From Serilophus lunatus (Eukaryota > Chordata > Aves > Passeriformes > Eurylaimidae), in NCBI GenBank assembly GCA_013399895.1, contig VXBA01002399.1, positions 327,729-391,728 on the forward strand: a stretch of DNA of 64,000 nucleotides, written 5' to 3'. The notes beneath the pieces were generated by a model. The model worked only from the letters and a program-made list of their open reading frames with translations, was not told the DNA's origin and searched no databases. The position numbers and the translations under genes were made by a program. Shown here one piece after another: positions 24,801-36,384 of the stretch. The stretch's first letter is position 1, and every line of letters begins with the position of its first letter.

Positions 24801-24910
24801 ATTAAATATAAGTTGATCTGAGTTGTGAGAAATTAATTACCAGAAATTAATTCATGTAGAGACTTGTAAAGATTCTAGGAATTTTTTGTCACCCCAGCTT
24901 CCTAAAGAGG
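21848..24910. other. Non-coding DNA, one small exon-like segment
   Basis: Mostly ordinary sequence. A 47-base segment at 23679-23725 has a very good pyrimidine tract and acceptor on its left and CTCAG before GTGAGG on its right, and it is open in all three frames. Length and borders resemble a microexon, but no protein can be recognised. A CTGT-type short run lies near 23628-23641. The stretch 22980-23160 is C/T-rich on the plus strand. Confidence 0.35.
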
Positions 24911-25002
24911 CTAGGCAGCCTCTACTTAAATGATAAAGAATATGTAATATATTTAACAAAAAAAAAAAAAAAAAAAAACCAACCTAAAAGCCCCCCACCA
25001 TA
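24911..25002. repeat. Direct duplicate, left copy (assembly join)
   Basis: A 92-base segment starts CTAGGCAGCCTCTACTTAAA, contains an A run, and ends near CCACCATA. It is followed by a single N at 25003 and then by the same segment again. The copies differ mainly in the length of the A run and a few bases near the end. Two unmerged contig ends, or two alleles, laid end to end with a one-base placeholder explain this better than a real tandem duplication. Confidence 0.85.
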
Positions 25003-25003
25003 N

Positions 25004-25095
25004 CTAGGCAGCCTCTACTTAAATGATAAAGAATATGTAATATATTTAACAAAAAAAAAAAAAAAAAGAAACCAACCTGAAAGCCTCCTACCATA
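25004..25095. repeat. Direct duplicate, right copy
   Basis: Second copy of 24911-25002, beginning directly after the N. The A run is interrupted by G near its end, and a few C/T differences follow. See the left copy for interpretation. Confidence 0.85.
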
Positions 25096-26460
25096 CTGTT
25101 TCAAAATAAAAAGCTGACTACTGTGTTGCTGTTTTTTTTTTTTTTGCAAAAATTCAGATAAAATTCAATCTTTTGTTTTGAAGAGTGATTGCTTCTTAAA
25201 AATGTGGTTTTTGTTTAATGTCTTTACCAAGATCAGCCTACAAGAGCGTAGGTAGAAGAGGTAAGTTGTTGTCCTGTTAGATGAACTTAATTATGCTAAG
25301 GCATACTTAAGCAGGTGAGCTTTTTTAAAATATATGTTTTATTCTCATGTCATTTATTATTTGGTAATCTTCTATGGAAAGAAAAGAATATATTTAGAAA
25401 GCTATTTTACAATTTCTTTATCTTGTCCTGCTGCAGGGCAGTTAGGTGTGATCTGCAAGGACCTATTTCTGGTTGGTTATAGGGAGAGTGCTCTAGCATC
25501 TTCAGTGCCGGCTACTTAAGGTCACATTTATATTTCAGATTAAGACATGACAGCCTTAGTCAGTGGCTTTCTGTGGGTCAACAACTTATTCTATATTCAG
25601 CTATTGCAATGCTGATATGCACTGTGTTCCATGTGAGGATGTGACAAACAGAAGTTGCGTACTGTGCTGGCATTGGAGTGATCAATATTTTAATGTCTGA
25701 GGCAAATTAACTGAATTTGTCAGGGGCCTATAATCTTCATGGCAATACAGGTATAGCACCCAAGTACCAGTACAGCACATTGCACCATTGTCACACCTTG
25801 CCATGGAACCAGGTCATAAATAGTTGGTGCCAATGTGTCAGTAGAGCCTGTCTCATCAACCCTTCTGAGCAATATCAGTTGTTTAGTAAGCCACAAGTAA
25901 CTTGGAAACTGGGAGATGCCCTCCTTTGCCATGATTATGAAAACCCATGAAAGATCTGTGCTGACTTCCTCAACTAGTCATCTAGGCACAAGTTCTCCAT
26001 CCAGACCGTACCAGGTAAGTCCATCTTCGTTAAGGAGCAAAAGTAGCCCACATTGCTACTTCAACCTCAAGGCTGGTATGGCCCCAGTAGACCTGTAGTC
26101 TCTTCAGAAAAAGAAAGCCTGAAAATAGAGGTCCCTGTAGAATTTATTCTGCAGTTCATAGGGCTATAAGTCTATTAATCAACCCTAGCCATTCTCCAGA
26201 ATGTTTTCACCCCAATGCTAAAGGCTAGATTGCCCCATAACTGAGGCAGTTTTTAAGATATTTTGTCTCGTTAGATTATACTTCTAGTGGCTGGATGGCT
26301 TCCATAGAAATTAATCTCTCATCTTTCCTTCAGGAAACAAGGTTAACTACAGCATCAATTTAATATATGGCTCTACATCTATAGGGACTTCTGGATCTTG
26401 CAGTTGTAGTGTACAACCCTTTGCTAATATTAAATAGTAAAATCCACTTAGAGATAATTA
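25096..26460. other. Non-coding DNA
   Basis: No repeat family recognised. A strong donor-like CCAG before GTAAGT lies at 26014/26015. The DNA upstream is open for about 33 codons in one frame but lacks a good acceptor in that frame; a shorter 37-base segment from 25978 has a better acceptor. Neither can be tied to a known protein. Confidence 0.4.
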
Positions 26461-28240
26461 AAGCTGCTTTGATTTTCCTACCTCTTCTATTTACTCCCAA
26501 CTAAATCCAAACTCTTCCTGCTTTCTCTGCATTGGAAGGTAAGATTTCTTTGATATTACCTCTCTATTCCTTGTTTGACACAGTCCTAGTGCCCCTTGTT
26601 CTTTTATCCCTCAGCTTTTTCTCTGCCTCCTTGCTTCCCTTCTCCAGCTTCTTCCAGTCAACCTGGAACCATGGTTGCACTTTCCCCCTTGAGTTTTTCC
26701 CACATGCAATTAGACTTCCAAATATTCATTCCTGTCTAGTATTTATCAGACTTTCTGTATTATCTAGTTTCAGTATCTGCTGAGATCCCGTTCACCAGTG
26801 TTCTCTCCTAGCCAAACCAGAGGGTTTCTTTCAGTTCATATCCCACTTAATGCAGTCTTCAGGACCACTGGCAATTCCCCACATCTTCTTTCTTTTCTTT
26901 TCTTTTCTTTTCTTTTCTTTTCTTTTCTTTTCTTTTCTTTTCTTTTCTTTTCTTTTCTTTTCTTTTCTTTTCTTTTCTTTTCTTTTCTTTTCTTTTCTTT
27001 TCTTTTCTTTTCTTTTCTTTTCTTTTCTTTTCTTTTCTTTTCTTTTCTTTTCTTTTCTTTTCTTTTCTTTTCTTTTCTTTTCTTTTCTTTTCTTTTCTTT
27101 TCTTTTCTTTTCTTTTCTTTTCTTTTCTTTTCTTTTCTTTTCTTTTCTTTTCTTTTCTTTTCTTTTCTTTTCTTTTCTTTTCTTTTCTTTTCTTTTCTTT
27201 TCTTTTCTTTTCTTTTCTTTTCTTTTCTTTTCTTTTCTTTTCTTTTCTTTTCTTTTCTTTTCTTTTCTTTTCTTTTCTTTTCTTTTCTTTTCTTTTCTTT
27301 TCTTTTCTTTTCTTTTCTTTTCTTTTCTTTTCTTTTCTTTTCTTTTCTTTTCTTTTCTTTTCTTTTCTTTTCTTTTCTTTTCTTTTCTTTTCTTTTCTTT
27401 TCTTTTCTTTTCTTTTCTTTTCTTTTCTTTTCTTTTCTTTTCTTTTCTTTTCTTTTCTTTTCTTTTCTTTTNTTCTTTTCTTCCATATCCTTTTGTGAGC
27501 CTGTGCTCTCTCTATTTTTACATCAAACTTCTTCAGCACCTCCTCTGGTAGATCCTCCCACTCCCTCTCCACTACCTGTTGACACCCTTCAAATACTCAC
27601 TCCGAGTCCTCCTCCTTTTATCTTTATAGTCTCTATTTTGACTACCTCAGTCTCTCCAGGAGTTTCTGTTGCTTACAACCTTTTTTTCCCTCCTGTAGCG
27701 AATTTTTGTCTCTGTGGTGTTAGCTTGCCCCTTCAAACTCTCTCCAAATGAGACTTTTTTAGCTGTCCCAAGGATATTCTTTTCTCAATTTTCTGTTTGT
27801 TCAGAAAGTTACTGTCCTCCTTATCTTGTAGCCTTCCTCTTTTGAGTCCTCATTCTGTCTTTGTCTCTCCATCTACTCACTTATTTAATCTATTTGTTTT
27901 ATTCTTTGCGACATTAGCAAGCCTATTCGTGACAATTTATCTTTATTGCCAAACCACTTGTCCATTTCCACCCTCATTTCTAATCATGCTTTTGTTGAAT
28001 CTGAAACAAATTTGATAAACTCACCTTCACCTTCTCTTCTCCAACCATATCTTCCCCTAGTCTGAATCATTTCACCTGCTTCATAAGTCTTAATCTGTTA
28101 TCCTCTTGGATAATCTGTCTGTCCATCTCTGAATTTACCTACAAACAACTCCCCTTCCATTCTTCCCTTTCCCCCCATTTTTTTGACTCCCAGGGTTTTA
28201 ATTTCATTGTCCTTTTTTTCCAAGCATCATTTGGGAAGGA
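26460..28240 (+). other. Pyrimidine-rich strand-asymmetric region
   Basis: Apart from the microsatellite in its centre, the plus strand is strongly enriched in C and T over about 1.8 kb, with phrases such as CTCCTCTGG, CCCACTCCCTCTCC and TCTCCAGG scattered through it. The asymmetry extends about 400 bases before and 750 bases after the array. It may be decayed expansion of pyrimidine repeats, or strand-biased mutation of a transcribed intron. Confidence 0.55.
26885..27482. repeat. (TTTTC)n pentanucleotide microsatellite
   Basis: About 600 bases, or roughly 119 units, of TTTTC (GAAAA on the other strand), nearly perfect up to the N at 27472. After the N the repeat resumes two bases short of the expected register, so a join with lost or collapsed units is likely and the true length is unknown. 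A pure purine-pyrimidine mirror array of this kind can form triplex DNA and is prone to expansion. All long Lys/Glu/Arg or Phe/Ser/Leu frames here are translations of the repeat and not proteins. Confidence 0.98.
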
Positions 28241-28306
28241 GTAAATATTCCAGGGCCTGCTTCTTCATCTTGTCTCTGACATGAGCAGGCAGATAAATGC
28301 TTTTAG

Positions 28307-28342
28307 AACTGTATGCCTTTAAAAAACTGTATGCCTTTAAAA
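28307..28342. repeat. Two tandem copies of an 18-base unit
   Basis: The unit AACTGTATGCCTTTAAAA occurs twice in a row without a mismatch. It looks like a recent replication-slippage duplication. Confidence 0.9.
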
Positions 28343-29705
28343 CTTTAAGACTAGACATCAGCAAGCATACTAGGCAAAATATGTATTAGAGCAACCACAG
28401 ATAGATGCAATAGGGTGACGCTTCTGAACAGAATTTCTTGTGTCCCTTTGATTAAGCATTGATTTATTTACATTGCTTCCCAGAAAGTCTCATATCAGTG
28501 CTAGTGATCTGCAATTAGTATTCTTGTGTCTCCAGGGAGAGATGGAGAGCAAAAAGGTAATAGGCAGTTTTTCTGTGTTCCCTATATGAGTAGTGTTAGA
28601 TGAAGTTATAGTCTCATTCCTTCATGAGAAAAAGTAGGCATTTCCCTGCAGAAGCCAGCTGGGAACATTAAAATAGGGCAAAGGGAACATATAGCCAGCA
28701 GTTAAGTTCTAAAATAAGCAATATGACAAGTAATGTCTTTTTCTGTATTGTTTATAGGATTGTCCTTTGTTTTATCTTACAGCAATAATGTCCATGTTAT
28801 TCCAGAAAAACTGGCTTTTGCAGTTATTAAAAAGCTGAGACATTTACTTTCCAATTATATGTTGCAACAGTTTTTTTGTCTTGGGCACCAGTCTTTAAAG
28901 AGACACATCAATAACATTCAGTGGTACTGACTTAATTCTGTCTCTTTCTAATTCTAATTGCTCAAGTTTGTGTAATATCTTCCTAGAGACTAGGCCCCAA
29001 CTGCATTTTTAAGGACTGTGGGAATTAGCACATTTCTTAGGTATCACCCTATCACCCTGGCAGCCTCAGAGAAAAGTTAGGTTATTACCATGGAATATGC
29101 ACAGTGCAGATTTCCTGATGCTGTGTTACCTTACTCTGACCTGGAAATGGTGCCACCCGAGGGTAATGTAATAGTTATTGGGTTTGCTGCTGAGTTTGCC
29201 AACCAGGCTGTCAACTCTCTATCTGCTGTGATACACAATTTTGTGGTGTAGACACCAGTATGCTTTAAACTAGACAACCCTAAAATCTTGGGACTCCTTG
29301 AGAGACAGTAAGTAACCATAGAAAAATAATTTCTATTAACAATTAGTCTGTTCTGAAATTTAACTGGGGCACTTCAGTGGAAGAACAGTTACATGAGATC
29401 TCTGGCTGCATGATCACTCCATTTTGACTGCCTTAATTTTGCTGAACCTTTAGATGTTGCCAAAATTTGATTTGCATATGGGGCTATGTTAAGTTGACAT
29501 AGCAGAAGTGGATTATTTATACATTTTCATAGCTTGTGACTAAATGACTGTATGAAATGGCAGTGAAAAGAAAAAGAATTAGCAACGTGTAATATGTAAT
29601 ATTGGCAAGACACCCCTCACCTACCAGTCTGCAACAAATGAAATTCTTTTCTTTCACCTTTCACTGAACATTTAAATGGTTGTTTCCTATTTTGTGTCTG
29701 TAAAA
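28343..29705. other. Non-coding DNA
   Basis: No gene or repeat recognised. The composition is AT-rich with short chance ORFs. The CR1 on the right begins at about 29706. Confidence 0.5.
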
Positions 29706-30590
29706 TCACAGAATCGATTAACTTGGAAAAGACCTCTGAAATCATCAAGTCCAAACTTCGATCAATCGCCACCTTAACAACTAGACCACGGCACTAAGTG
29801 CCAAGTCTAGTTTTTTCTTGAACACCTACAGAGATGGTCAGTCCACCACCTTCCTGGGCAGTCCATTCCAGAGTTTAACAACCTTTACTATAAAGAAAAA
29901 GGCCAATCTGATGCTGAAGCTGAATCTCCCCTGGCACAGCTTGAGGCTATGTCCTCTCATCCTGAGAGGATCCACTTGTTGTCTGGGAGAAGAGTCCAAC
30001 TCTCACCTGGATAAAGCCTCCTTTAAGGCAGTTTTGGAGAGCAATTAGGTTTCCCCTGATCCTCTTTTTCTCCAGGCTAAACGACCCCAGCTCCCCCAGC
30101 CATTCCTCACTCACAGGACTTATGCTCCAGACCCTTCACCAGCTTTGTTACCCTTCTCTGGACACATTCCAGCCTCTCAATGTCCTTCTTGCATTGAGGG
30201 GCCCAAAACTGAACAAAGGATTCAAGGTGCAGGCTCACCAGTGCAGAGTACAAGGGGATGGTCATTGCCCTTGTCTTGCTGGTCTCACTGTTTTTGATAC
30301 AAGGCAGGATGCTGTTGGCCTTCTTGGCCATCTGGCCACACACTGGCTCATGTTCAGCCACTGTTGACCAGCAGCAGGTCCTTTTCCGCTGGGCAGCTTT
30401 TCAGCCGCTGTTCCCCAGCCTGTAACACTGCCTGGGGTTTTTGCAAACCAAGTGCAGGCGCTTGGCCTTGTTGAAACTCATACAGTTAACCTCGGCCCAT
30501 CTATCCAGCCTGTCCAGATCCCTCTGTAGAGCCTTCCTCCCCTCCGACAGATCAACACTCCCACCTAACTTGGTGTCAATTTGCTTAGTA
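29706..30590 (-). mobile_element. CR1 LINE, 3' part with ORF2 remnants
   Basis: The 3' end of the element is at the left, with CACAGAATCG near 29707 and 'GATCAAGTCCAA'-type phrases near 29745. Going right on the minus strand come ORF2 C-terminal blocks: KLVKGLEHKSCE, KKDIERLECVQRR and IPLYSALV at about 30110-30360, then RDLDRLDRWAEVNC and TKLGGSVDL at about 30470-30580. The last is the region just after the catalytic site of the reverse transcriptase. Stops and frameshifts separate the blocks, so it is inactive. It is the longest CR1 in the window and is 5'-truncated, the usual state of CR1 copies. The phrase 'CACGGCACTAAGTGCCAAG' near 29787 is typical of CR1 subfamilies common in songbirds. 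Confidence 0.9.
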
Positions 30591-31561
30591 AAACCCAGCA
30601 GGATGAAACCCTGACAAAAATCTGTAACGTAAGAATAACAAGCCATTGAAATTTACTAGTAACAGACAATGGAAATTGTTAACATTCAAGTGTGAAAAGT
30701 TCACCCATTTTTTAAATTTATCATATGCACAAATGTTAATTACATTTTTAAATGCCTGAAGTCTACAAATTTTAGGAGCACAAAAGAAACTATAGTAACG
30801 TATTAGACACTTGTCCTTTCTTAGACTTTTCTTTGGCACCCGTGATAAGTCAGTGCTAATAGAAAGGCTGACAACACAAGTGCATTTCTGATGCAAAACA
30901 CCAAGGACAGGATGAACGGTCAAACCTTTAAGAAAAGAATGAGGCCTTTTTGTTGTGGAAATGAAGCTACGAAAATGTTCCCAGACTAAAAACTGGCAGC
31001 CTGTAATGGCAAAAACCATAGGAGCTTTTTCAAATTCTTTATCCATGTCATTAGATTTTTTTTCTTCCTGTGGGGGTTTTAGTAAAGAAAAATGTGAAAT
31101 TTTCTGCAAACTCTTGCTGTATATAGCTCTTAGCAACAAGGCTGGAGACCATAAAGGCAAAGATTTTATTGTCCATTCATGAGCCTATTAGTACTATTAA
31201 AATAAAAATTCTGTGGACTGAGATATTCTCTTTCCAAAAATTAAACAGCATTCAAAAAATTAGTCTCTGCAAAAAGTCAGCTGTGGACAGAAATTCTTAG
31301 TAATCTTTACATGACTATCCACTTATGTCTGCTTTACTCACCTAATGAAAGAGACAGAACAACCTGTAGCACCATCTATCTAAGGAGATTGGTAATTTAA
31401 TGCCAATTTAATTATTGTTAATATATGTATTACATTTCTATCAGTACCTAGATGTCATGAGTAACCTCTAGGCCAAGTAAACGTGTTAAGGATGCTTGAG
31501 GTGTGTTGCTGGCTTCTCCTTTGCTGCTGTAAAAGCTTTCCTGTCTCCTGCCTCCCCACAG
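30591..31561. other. Non-coding DNA
   Basis: A minus-strand frame of 191 codons (30585-31160) starts at an ATG and runs into the edge of the CR1. It has no recognisable domain, and its C-terminal part is CR1-derived. On the plus strand nothing is seen until the exon-like segment at 31562. Confidence 0.45.
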
Positions 31562-31641
31562 CGCCATCCCTACCTCCACAGTCCCCTACAAGGAATGTTC
31601 TTTGCATTGCCTCCTCGTTTCCAACTACGGGGGAAAAGAAG
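31562..31641 (+). CDS. Candidate coding exon B (unidentified gene)
   Basis: This has the best acceptor in the window: an almost pure pyrimidine tract over about 25 bases ending CCCCACAG. The donor after it is also good, AAAGAAG before GTAAAT at 31642. The 80-base segment is open in all three frames, so the frame is not decided. Entering in phase 1 (after candidate exon A) it leaves in phase 0 and reads from PSLPPQSPTRNV to FPTTGEKK. Entering in phase 0 it reads from RHPYLHSPLQGMFF to LRGKR. Neither peptide is familiar. It precedes the solo LTR at 31771, which would then be intronic. Confidence 0.33.
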
Positions 31642-31765
31642 GTAAATTTTGTAGACAGAGGGAGATACACCAGGTAATTATTGGTACTTTCCATTCAGTT
31701 ACCCATCTCAGATGTTCATTTTACCCAGCTAGAGCAGCAGTAAAGAGGCCAACTCTGTGTGCTTA

Positions 31766-31770
31766 TTGAG
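31766..31770. repeat. Target-site duplication TTGAG, left copy
   Basis: The five bases just before the LTR are TTGAG. The identical five bases follow its right end at 32442-32446. A 5-bp duplication fits ERVL-type (class III) and some other integrases. Confidence 0.7.
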
Positions 31771-32441
31771 TGTGATAGAAATTTGCTTTCACTAATAAGT
31801 AGAATTAGTATTATAATGTTCAAATATATTAGTAGTGTAATTTGGAATAAGATTTTATTTTAATGAATGGTGATTCCCTGAAACATTGAAGAAACACAGA
31901 TGAGCAGGCAGAAGCTGGTATTTTTCCACAGCCTAATCTTGGGTTAACAGACGTGTTACGACTTTCATATCAGAGTCCCTTCATCCTTCAGGCCTCATGG
32001 GTGTAGGAGCAGACTTTCTATCTCTGCAAACCCCTTTTATTTCAGGATGTGTATTCATCTCAGGGCTTTAATCCAATCAGTCTCAGAATCTCATGTGCCT
32101 GCTTGCTTTGAATTCCATCTTCAACACACAGACACCTTTCTGCAAAGACATCTCAAGAATTTCCAGACTTCAGTCTCAAAAAGGCAATAAAAATCCCCAG
32201 ACTCACATTCCAGAAGGGAGGAGCAAGGGGACATATCTATGTAAATAATTTCCCTCCTACCCAAGAAAAATTGTAATAATCCCTCCTGCTTTTGTGACAA
32301 TTTTGTTATAAAAACCCAATATGTCTAAAGATCCTTTGCGCCTCTGACTTAGAAAACTGCTGAGTTATGCACCCAGCACTGCTTGCCTTTGCTTTATAAT
32401 AAATTGCGTTGAAAATTATAATTGTAGGCTCGTTTCTCACA
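31771..32441 (+). mobile_element. Solo LTR of an endogenous retrovirus, 671 bp
   Basis: The element begins TGTGATAGAAA and ends TTTCTCACA, so its outer ends are inverted copies apart from an extra base on the left. TTGAG flanks it on both sides. Inside, TATAAAA lies at 32307-32313 and AATAAA at 32398-32403, both on the plus strand in the order and spacing (about 90 bases) of a U3 promoter and R polyadenylation signal. About 38 bases remain after the signal as a short U5. No gag, pol or env sequence is adjacent, so it is a solo LTR left by recombination between two LTRs. I cannot name the family. Borders, duplication and promoter/poly(A) layout agree. Confidence 0.72.
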
Positions 32442-32446
32442 TTGAG
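32442..32446. repeat. Target-site duplication TTGAG, right copy
   Basis: Pairs with 31766-31770 and fixes the LTR end at 32441. Confidence 0.7.
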
Positions 32447-32798
32447 CATCAGAGGTCATACCAGTGTACCAATGGCTTTTAAGAAGTTGTTCAGAAGTCC
32501 CTTCATTCCCTAAATAAACCCTGTAGACTGTGGTTCGTGTCTGCATATAGCAGCTGCCCCCTCCTCAGCTATGTGTGTTACAAAACCTGGTGCTGATGCT
32601 CTTGCATGGTGATATCCTTGGGCACGCTCCACAGTCTTGCTATTTGAGTTTATCAGCTATCCTGGATTCAGCTCCAACACAAGTCTCCAGAGTTTATCAC
32701 CTTTTGTGAGACTTTCACACATGACCTGCCTGTGCTCACTTTTCCTCTTGCTGTTTTCTGGTAATAGTTTCTGTGTGCACTTGTGTTTGTATCTTCAG

Positions 32799-32854
32799 AG
32801 CCCATTCACCCAAATTCATCAAGAAGAGGACATTGTGACAAGGATCAATAAAAG
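32799..32854 (+). CDS. Candidate coding exon C (unidentified gene)
   Basis: A good acceptor (T/G-rich tract ending TATCTTCAG) is followed by 56 bases and a strong donor, AAAAG before GTAAGC at 32855. Only one frame is open: it must be entered in phase 0 and leaves in phase 2, giving SPFTQIHQEEDIVTRINK. That phase 0 entry matches exon B read in phase 1. The peptide is polar and acidic-to-basic, without a motif I know. A single allowed frame with splice sites at both ends makes it one of the better candidates, but at 56 bases it can still be chance. Confidence 0.33.
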
Positions 32855-35800
32855 GTAAGCAGCCCTTCCTGTGTCCCTCTGAAGCATGAGGTGGATGCTC
32901 TGTACCATCCTGAAGAAAATTCCTTTATGCAGGTAAGTCTATGCTTCATACTGCATCATGGCTTTGTGCTAGCCTGAGCATCAAAGGGATCTCCATCAGG
33001 TCAGCATGGTCCTTCATGCATCTCAGAGAAACCTTACTTTGCCTGTAGGAATGTCCTCTTTAATGAGACATGTAGTTTAAACCTAGCACAGATGTCCCTA
33101 TCCTGCACAGCCAGATAGAGCATTTGCCCTGAAGAACACAAAATTGTAACTGGAAAATAATAAGGAAAAATTGCAAAATAGATATAGAGAAGGACTGAAA
33201 TACTCTGAAGGTCTCTTAACCCAGCCTGCAACATGACTCTACAGGCCATACTGCAGTGAATCAAACCTCTCCATTTTCTTAATGCTCAGATTATTGCATT
33301 TTTTTTAACCTTAAAAATAAAAACCAGATCTATAAAACATAATCAAGAAGTTAATGACAGATCTGGGCAAAAAGCCCAGACATGCCTCGTGCCCAGTTGC
33401 TTGTCCTGTGCATTAAAAATTCTTTATTGTTTTTCATTTCTTTTTCTGAAATGAAAACTATCCTTGAATTCAGCTTAAAAGAAACTTCACTGCTAAAAAC
33501 TTGTGCCTTGATTCAGCCGAGGCAATGCACAGTCCCTATACAGAAGGTCTGAATTTGGTCTTTTGCCTTCACTTTGATGAATTCTTTCTTCAGAAAGGCC
33601 AGCATACATCTACCCCATGAAACAGGAAACATGAACTTCAGATTTTTCAGCACTAATTACCCAACCGGACTTACCAGGTCTGCTGAGGGACCACCCATCC
33701 CTGCAAATGTTTGAAGACAAGATCAAACCCTTTACCAGTCAAAAGGATGGAAATGTAATTGATGTGCTCTTGTCTAATATGGCAAATTGAAGGATGAGCT
33801 AGCTCTTCATGCATTTTTGCACTGGAGGTGGCTGAGAATTGATAAAATATATATTTTACTAGTAATTTTACACAAGCTTTGCAGGTATGGCAAGGCAAAA
33901 GATTGAAAATACCCATAACAAACTGAAAAGCAGCTCTCCCTAGCAATGCACAATCAATTCTTGAATCTATTGTCCAGGGACCGAAATGAACACTATAACC
34001 CTCTTGTTTTGCCATCTCTGCCTATGAATAATCATATATTTCACTAGCATCTGTATTTGTAGCTTTTTTAACCTAATCATCAAGCAATATATATGCAGGG
34101 ATGATAAAATACAATTTCTGCTCACTGACCTTTTAGTCCCTTAACATATAAATTGTTTAAGAAAGCCTGCTGAATATTTTCTTATCTTCTGTCATTGGAA
34201 ATTTCATGCTCCCTGTGAGACTCAATAGGATGTTTAATATAGACACCGCGTGGTGCGCTGATTGATGGGCCACACTGCAACCCCGACAGCTTTCTATGAT
34301 TTGAAACATAACAAACCACAAAAAACCTCCAACAATCACACAACATTTCAGAAGCATGCATTTCTGGAGCCACATTTTGCCACTAACATGGTCTGAGTAC
34401 ACCTGGGGCTAGTTTCAGGGTAGGGAGGAGGGCTGAGTAAGGTCCCTCTCCAGTCACCAAGCAGCAGGTCCTCAGCCCTGTCCCTCAGGGCCAAAGCTCC
34501 AACCTATTAATACATCCTTCACATGGTAAGAGATGAGAGTAAGGGGCCATGCTCTGTAAATGTTTGTCTCTAGGGCCATATCCTGGTGTGGTAGAAATGC
34601 CATTGAAGGCAAGATGTAAATAAGAGAAGCTGAGTCCTGGAAACAAACTGATTGCAGTAGTGCTGTGTTTTGTGTCTGCAGCCTTAGGTAAAATTAATCC
34701 ATGTGAAGCAGGCTTATAATGCAGCAGTATGGTTTGTCCAACTTATATTTTTTATTTAAATGTAGTTCAGCTACCTGCACATCCCTGCAGCTCCAATGTG
34801 TCCTGTGAAACAACACAAGGTCCATACTTCAGTTAAGTAAGAGGGCTTTGGATTTAGCAACAGATAGAGCCTGATGAACTGTGACATCCCCACAAATTTT
34901 GCTGTTAGCTTAACTTCTCACTTAAATTTTGTCCATCTCCCACTAGCAAAAATTATTATCAGGTGATATTTTGACTTCAAGGAAGCTGAGCTATTAAGAA
35001 AAGCTCAATTTTAGCCAGCAGCTGGACTGAGAATAATGTTGAGGTTACAAGGAGTCACTGTTGCTAAATCCAAGCGTTCTGGTTATCACTTCATACATTT
35101 AAGACAATCGATGAACTTACCTTAGTAGTTATAAGCTAGGCAGAGGCCAGTTAGGGCAAAAAGCTACTGTCCAGGTTCATAAGAGAGGTTTGATTTCAGT
35201 AAAGCAGATGATGAAGGAGCTCCTGTGATAGCCTTGCTTCCCAGGTTTCAGCCCCTGGGACCAAGCAAACATCCCAGGACCTCCTCAGCATGGACATCTC
35301 AAATTTAAATGCCAGGAAGCCCAGCACAGGGGCCCTGCTGCAGGAAGGGCTTTTCACGAAGCAAACCCTGACACAGCATGTGATGAGGGTCCTGTGAGCA
35401 GCACTGAACATGCAGTGGGGGACTTGCTGAGCCTCCTCTTCCAGCACTGTGTCCTTTCTCTCTACCTGATGCTTGATGGCCAGAGGCAGCTCATCTTTGG
35501 AGCCTTGTGGCATAAGAAGGTTGTTTTTTCACTGATGGTGTTCATAAATGGAACTCTCCATCAGGGAATACTGTGGGTGCCTGTGTAATTTATTCTGTAT
35601 TTGCTTGATGGGGGGGGAAGGGGTTGGGTTTTTTTGTTGGTTTGTTTTTGTTTTTGTTGTTTTTTTGATTTTGTTTTTCATGTGTGAATTTTGTTTGTTT
35701 GTTTACTTTTAAATCTACTCCATCTAAAAGAAAGGAGCTAACACTGACCTTTTGAAATACAAGTTTCTTCAGTAATGCTGCCACTATGTCAGTGAAAAAT

Positions 35801-36384
35801 CCTCAGCAGATCTCTGTTCTCTTATCTTTCCTTTTAAGAACATTCTGAGAAATTGAAATGTCCATAGGCATTGTCATATTTTAAAAAAAAAAGAATTAAA
35901 TTTATTTGAAGCAATTATTCAAAGAAAAGTTCTAGTAGAAAATTTATAGACACTAGTTAAACATTAATAATATTCAATATATTAAAATACTGACAGTGCT
36001 TTATAGTTTGTCATAAAATAGAAGAGTCAAGTAGCATCCCTATCCCTTTATGCAGTCAATTTACATGAGAGAAAAGCACATTCCTTGTCCAATTAAATGT
36101 GTGTAATGAAATATTTGCGTATAGTTTATGACTTTAGGTTATAGAATTGTTAAGAGTTAAATCCAGTTAAATCTAGTACATATATTTTATTAATTGTGCC
36201 TGCAAATACTATGTACTTTCCCAAAGATACTTTCAAATTTAGGATGGGAAAATGAAGAACAGAGAATATAAGAAAAAATCAGGACTATATAGTCCTTAGA
36301 AGTCAGAGCTATAACTTGCTTACCCTTATTATGATACAGTTTCAAAATTAATCTTCTGATAATTTCCAGTAGGCCAAGGATGTG
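32855..36384. other. Non-coding DNA
   Basis: No repeat recognised until the CR1. A minus-strand ATG frame of 114 codons at 33671-34015 is unrecognised. A somewhat GC-richer patch spans about 35200-35520. A low-complexity stretch at about 35608-35705 begins with an eight-G run and continues as a GTTTTT-like T-rich run. Confidence 0.45.

Noticed and set aside
26798..27751. Open frames of 216-317 codons on both strands
   Set aside because: They are translations of the TTTTC microsatellite; five-base periodicity yields stop-free repeated peptides in all frames.
33671..34015. 114-codon minus-strand ATG frame
   Set aside because: No recognised motif, no repeat parent, and the surrounding DNA is ordinary.
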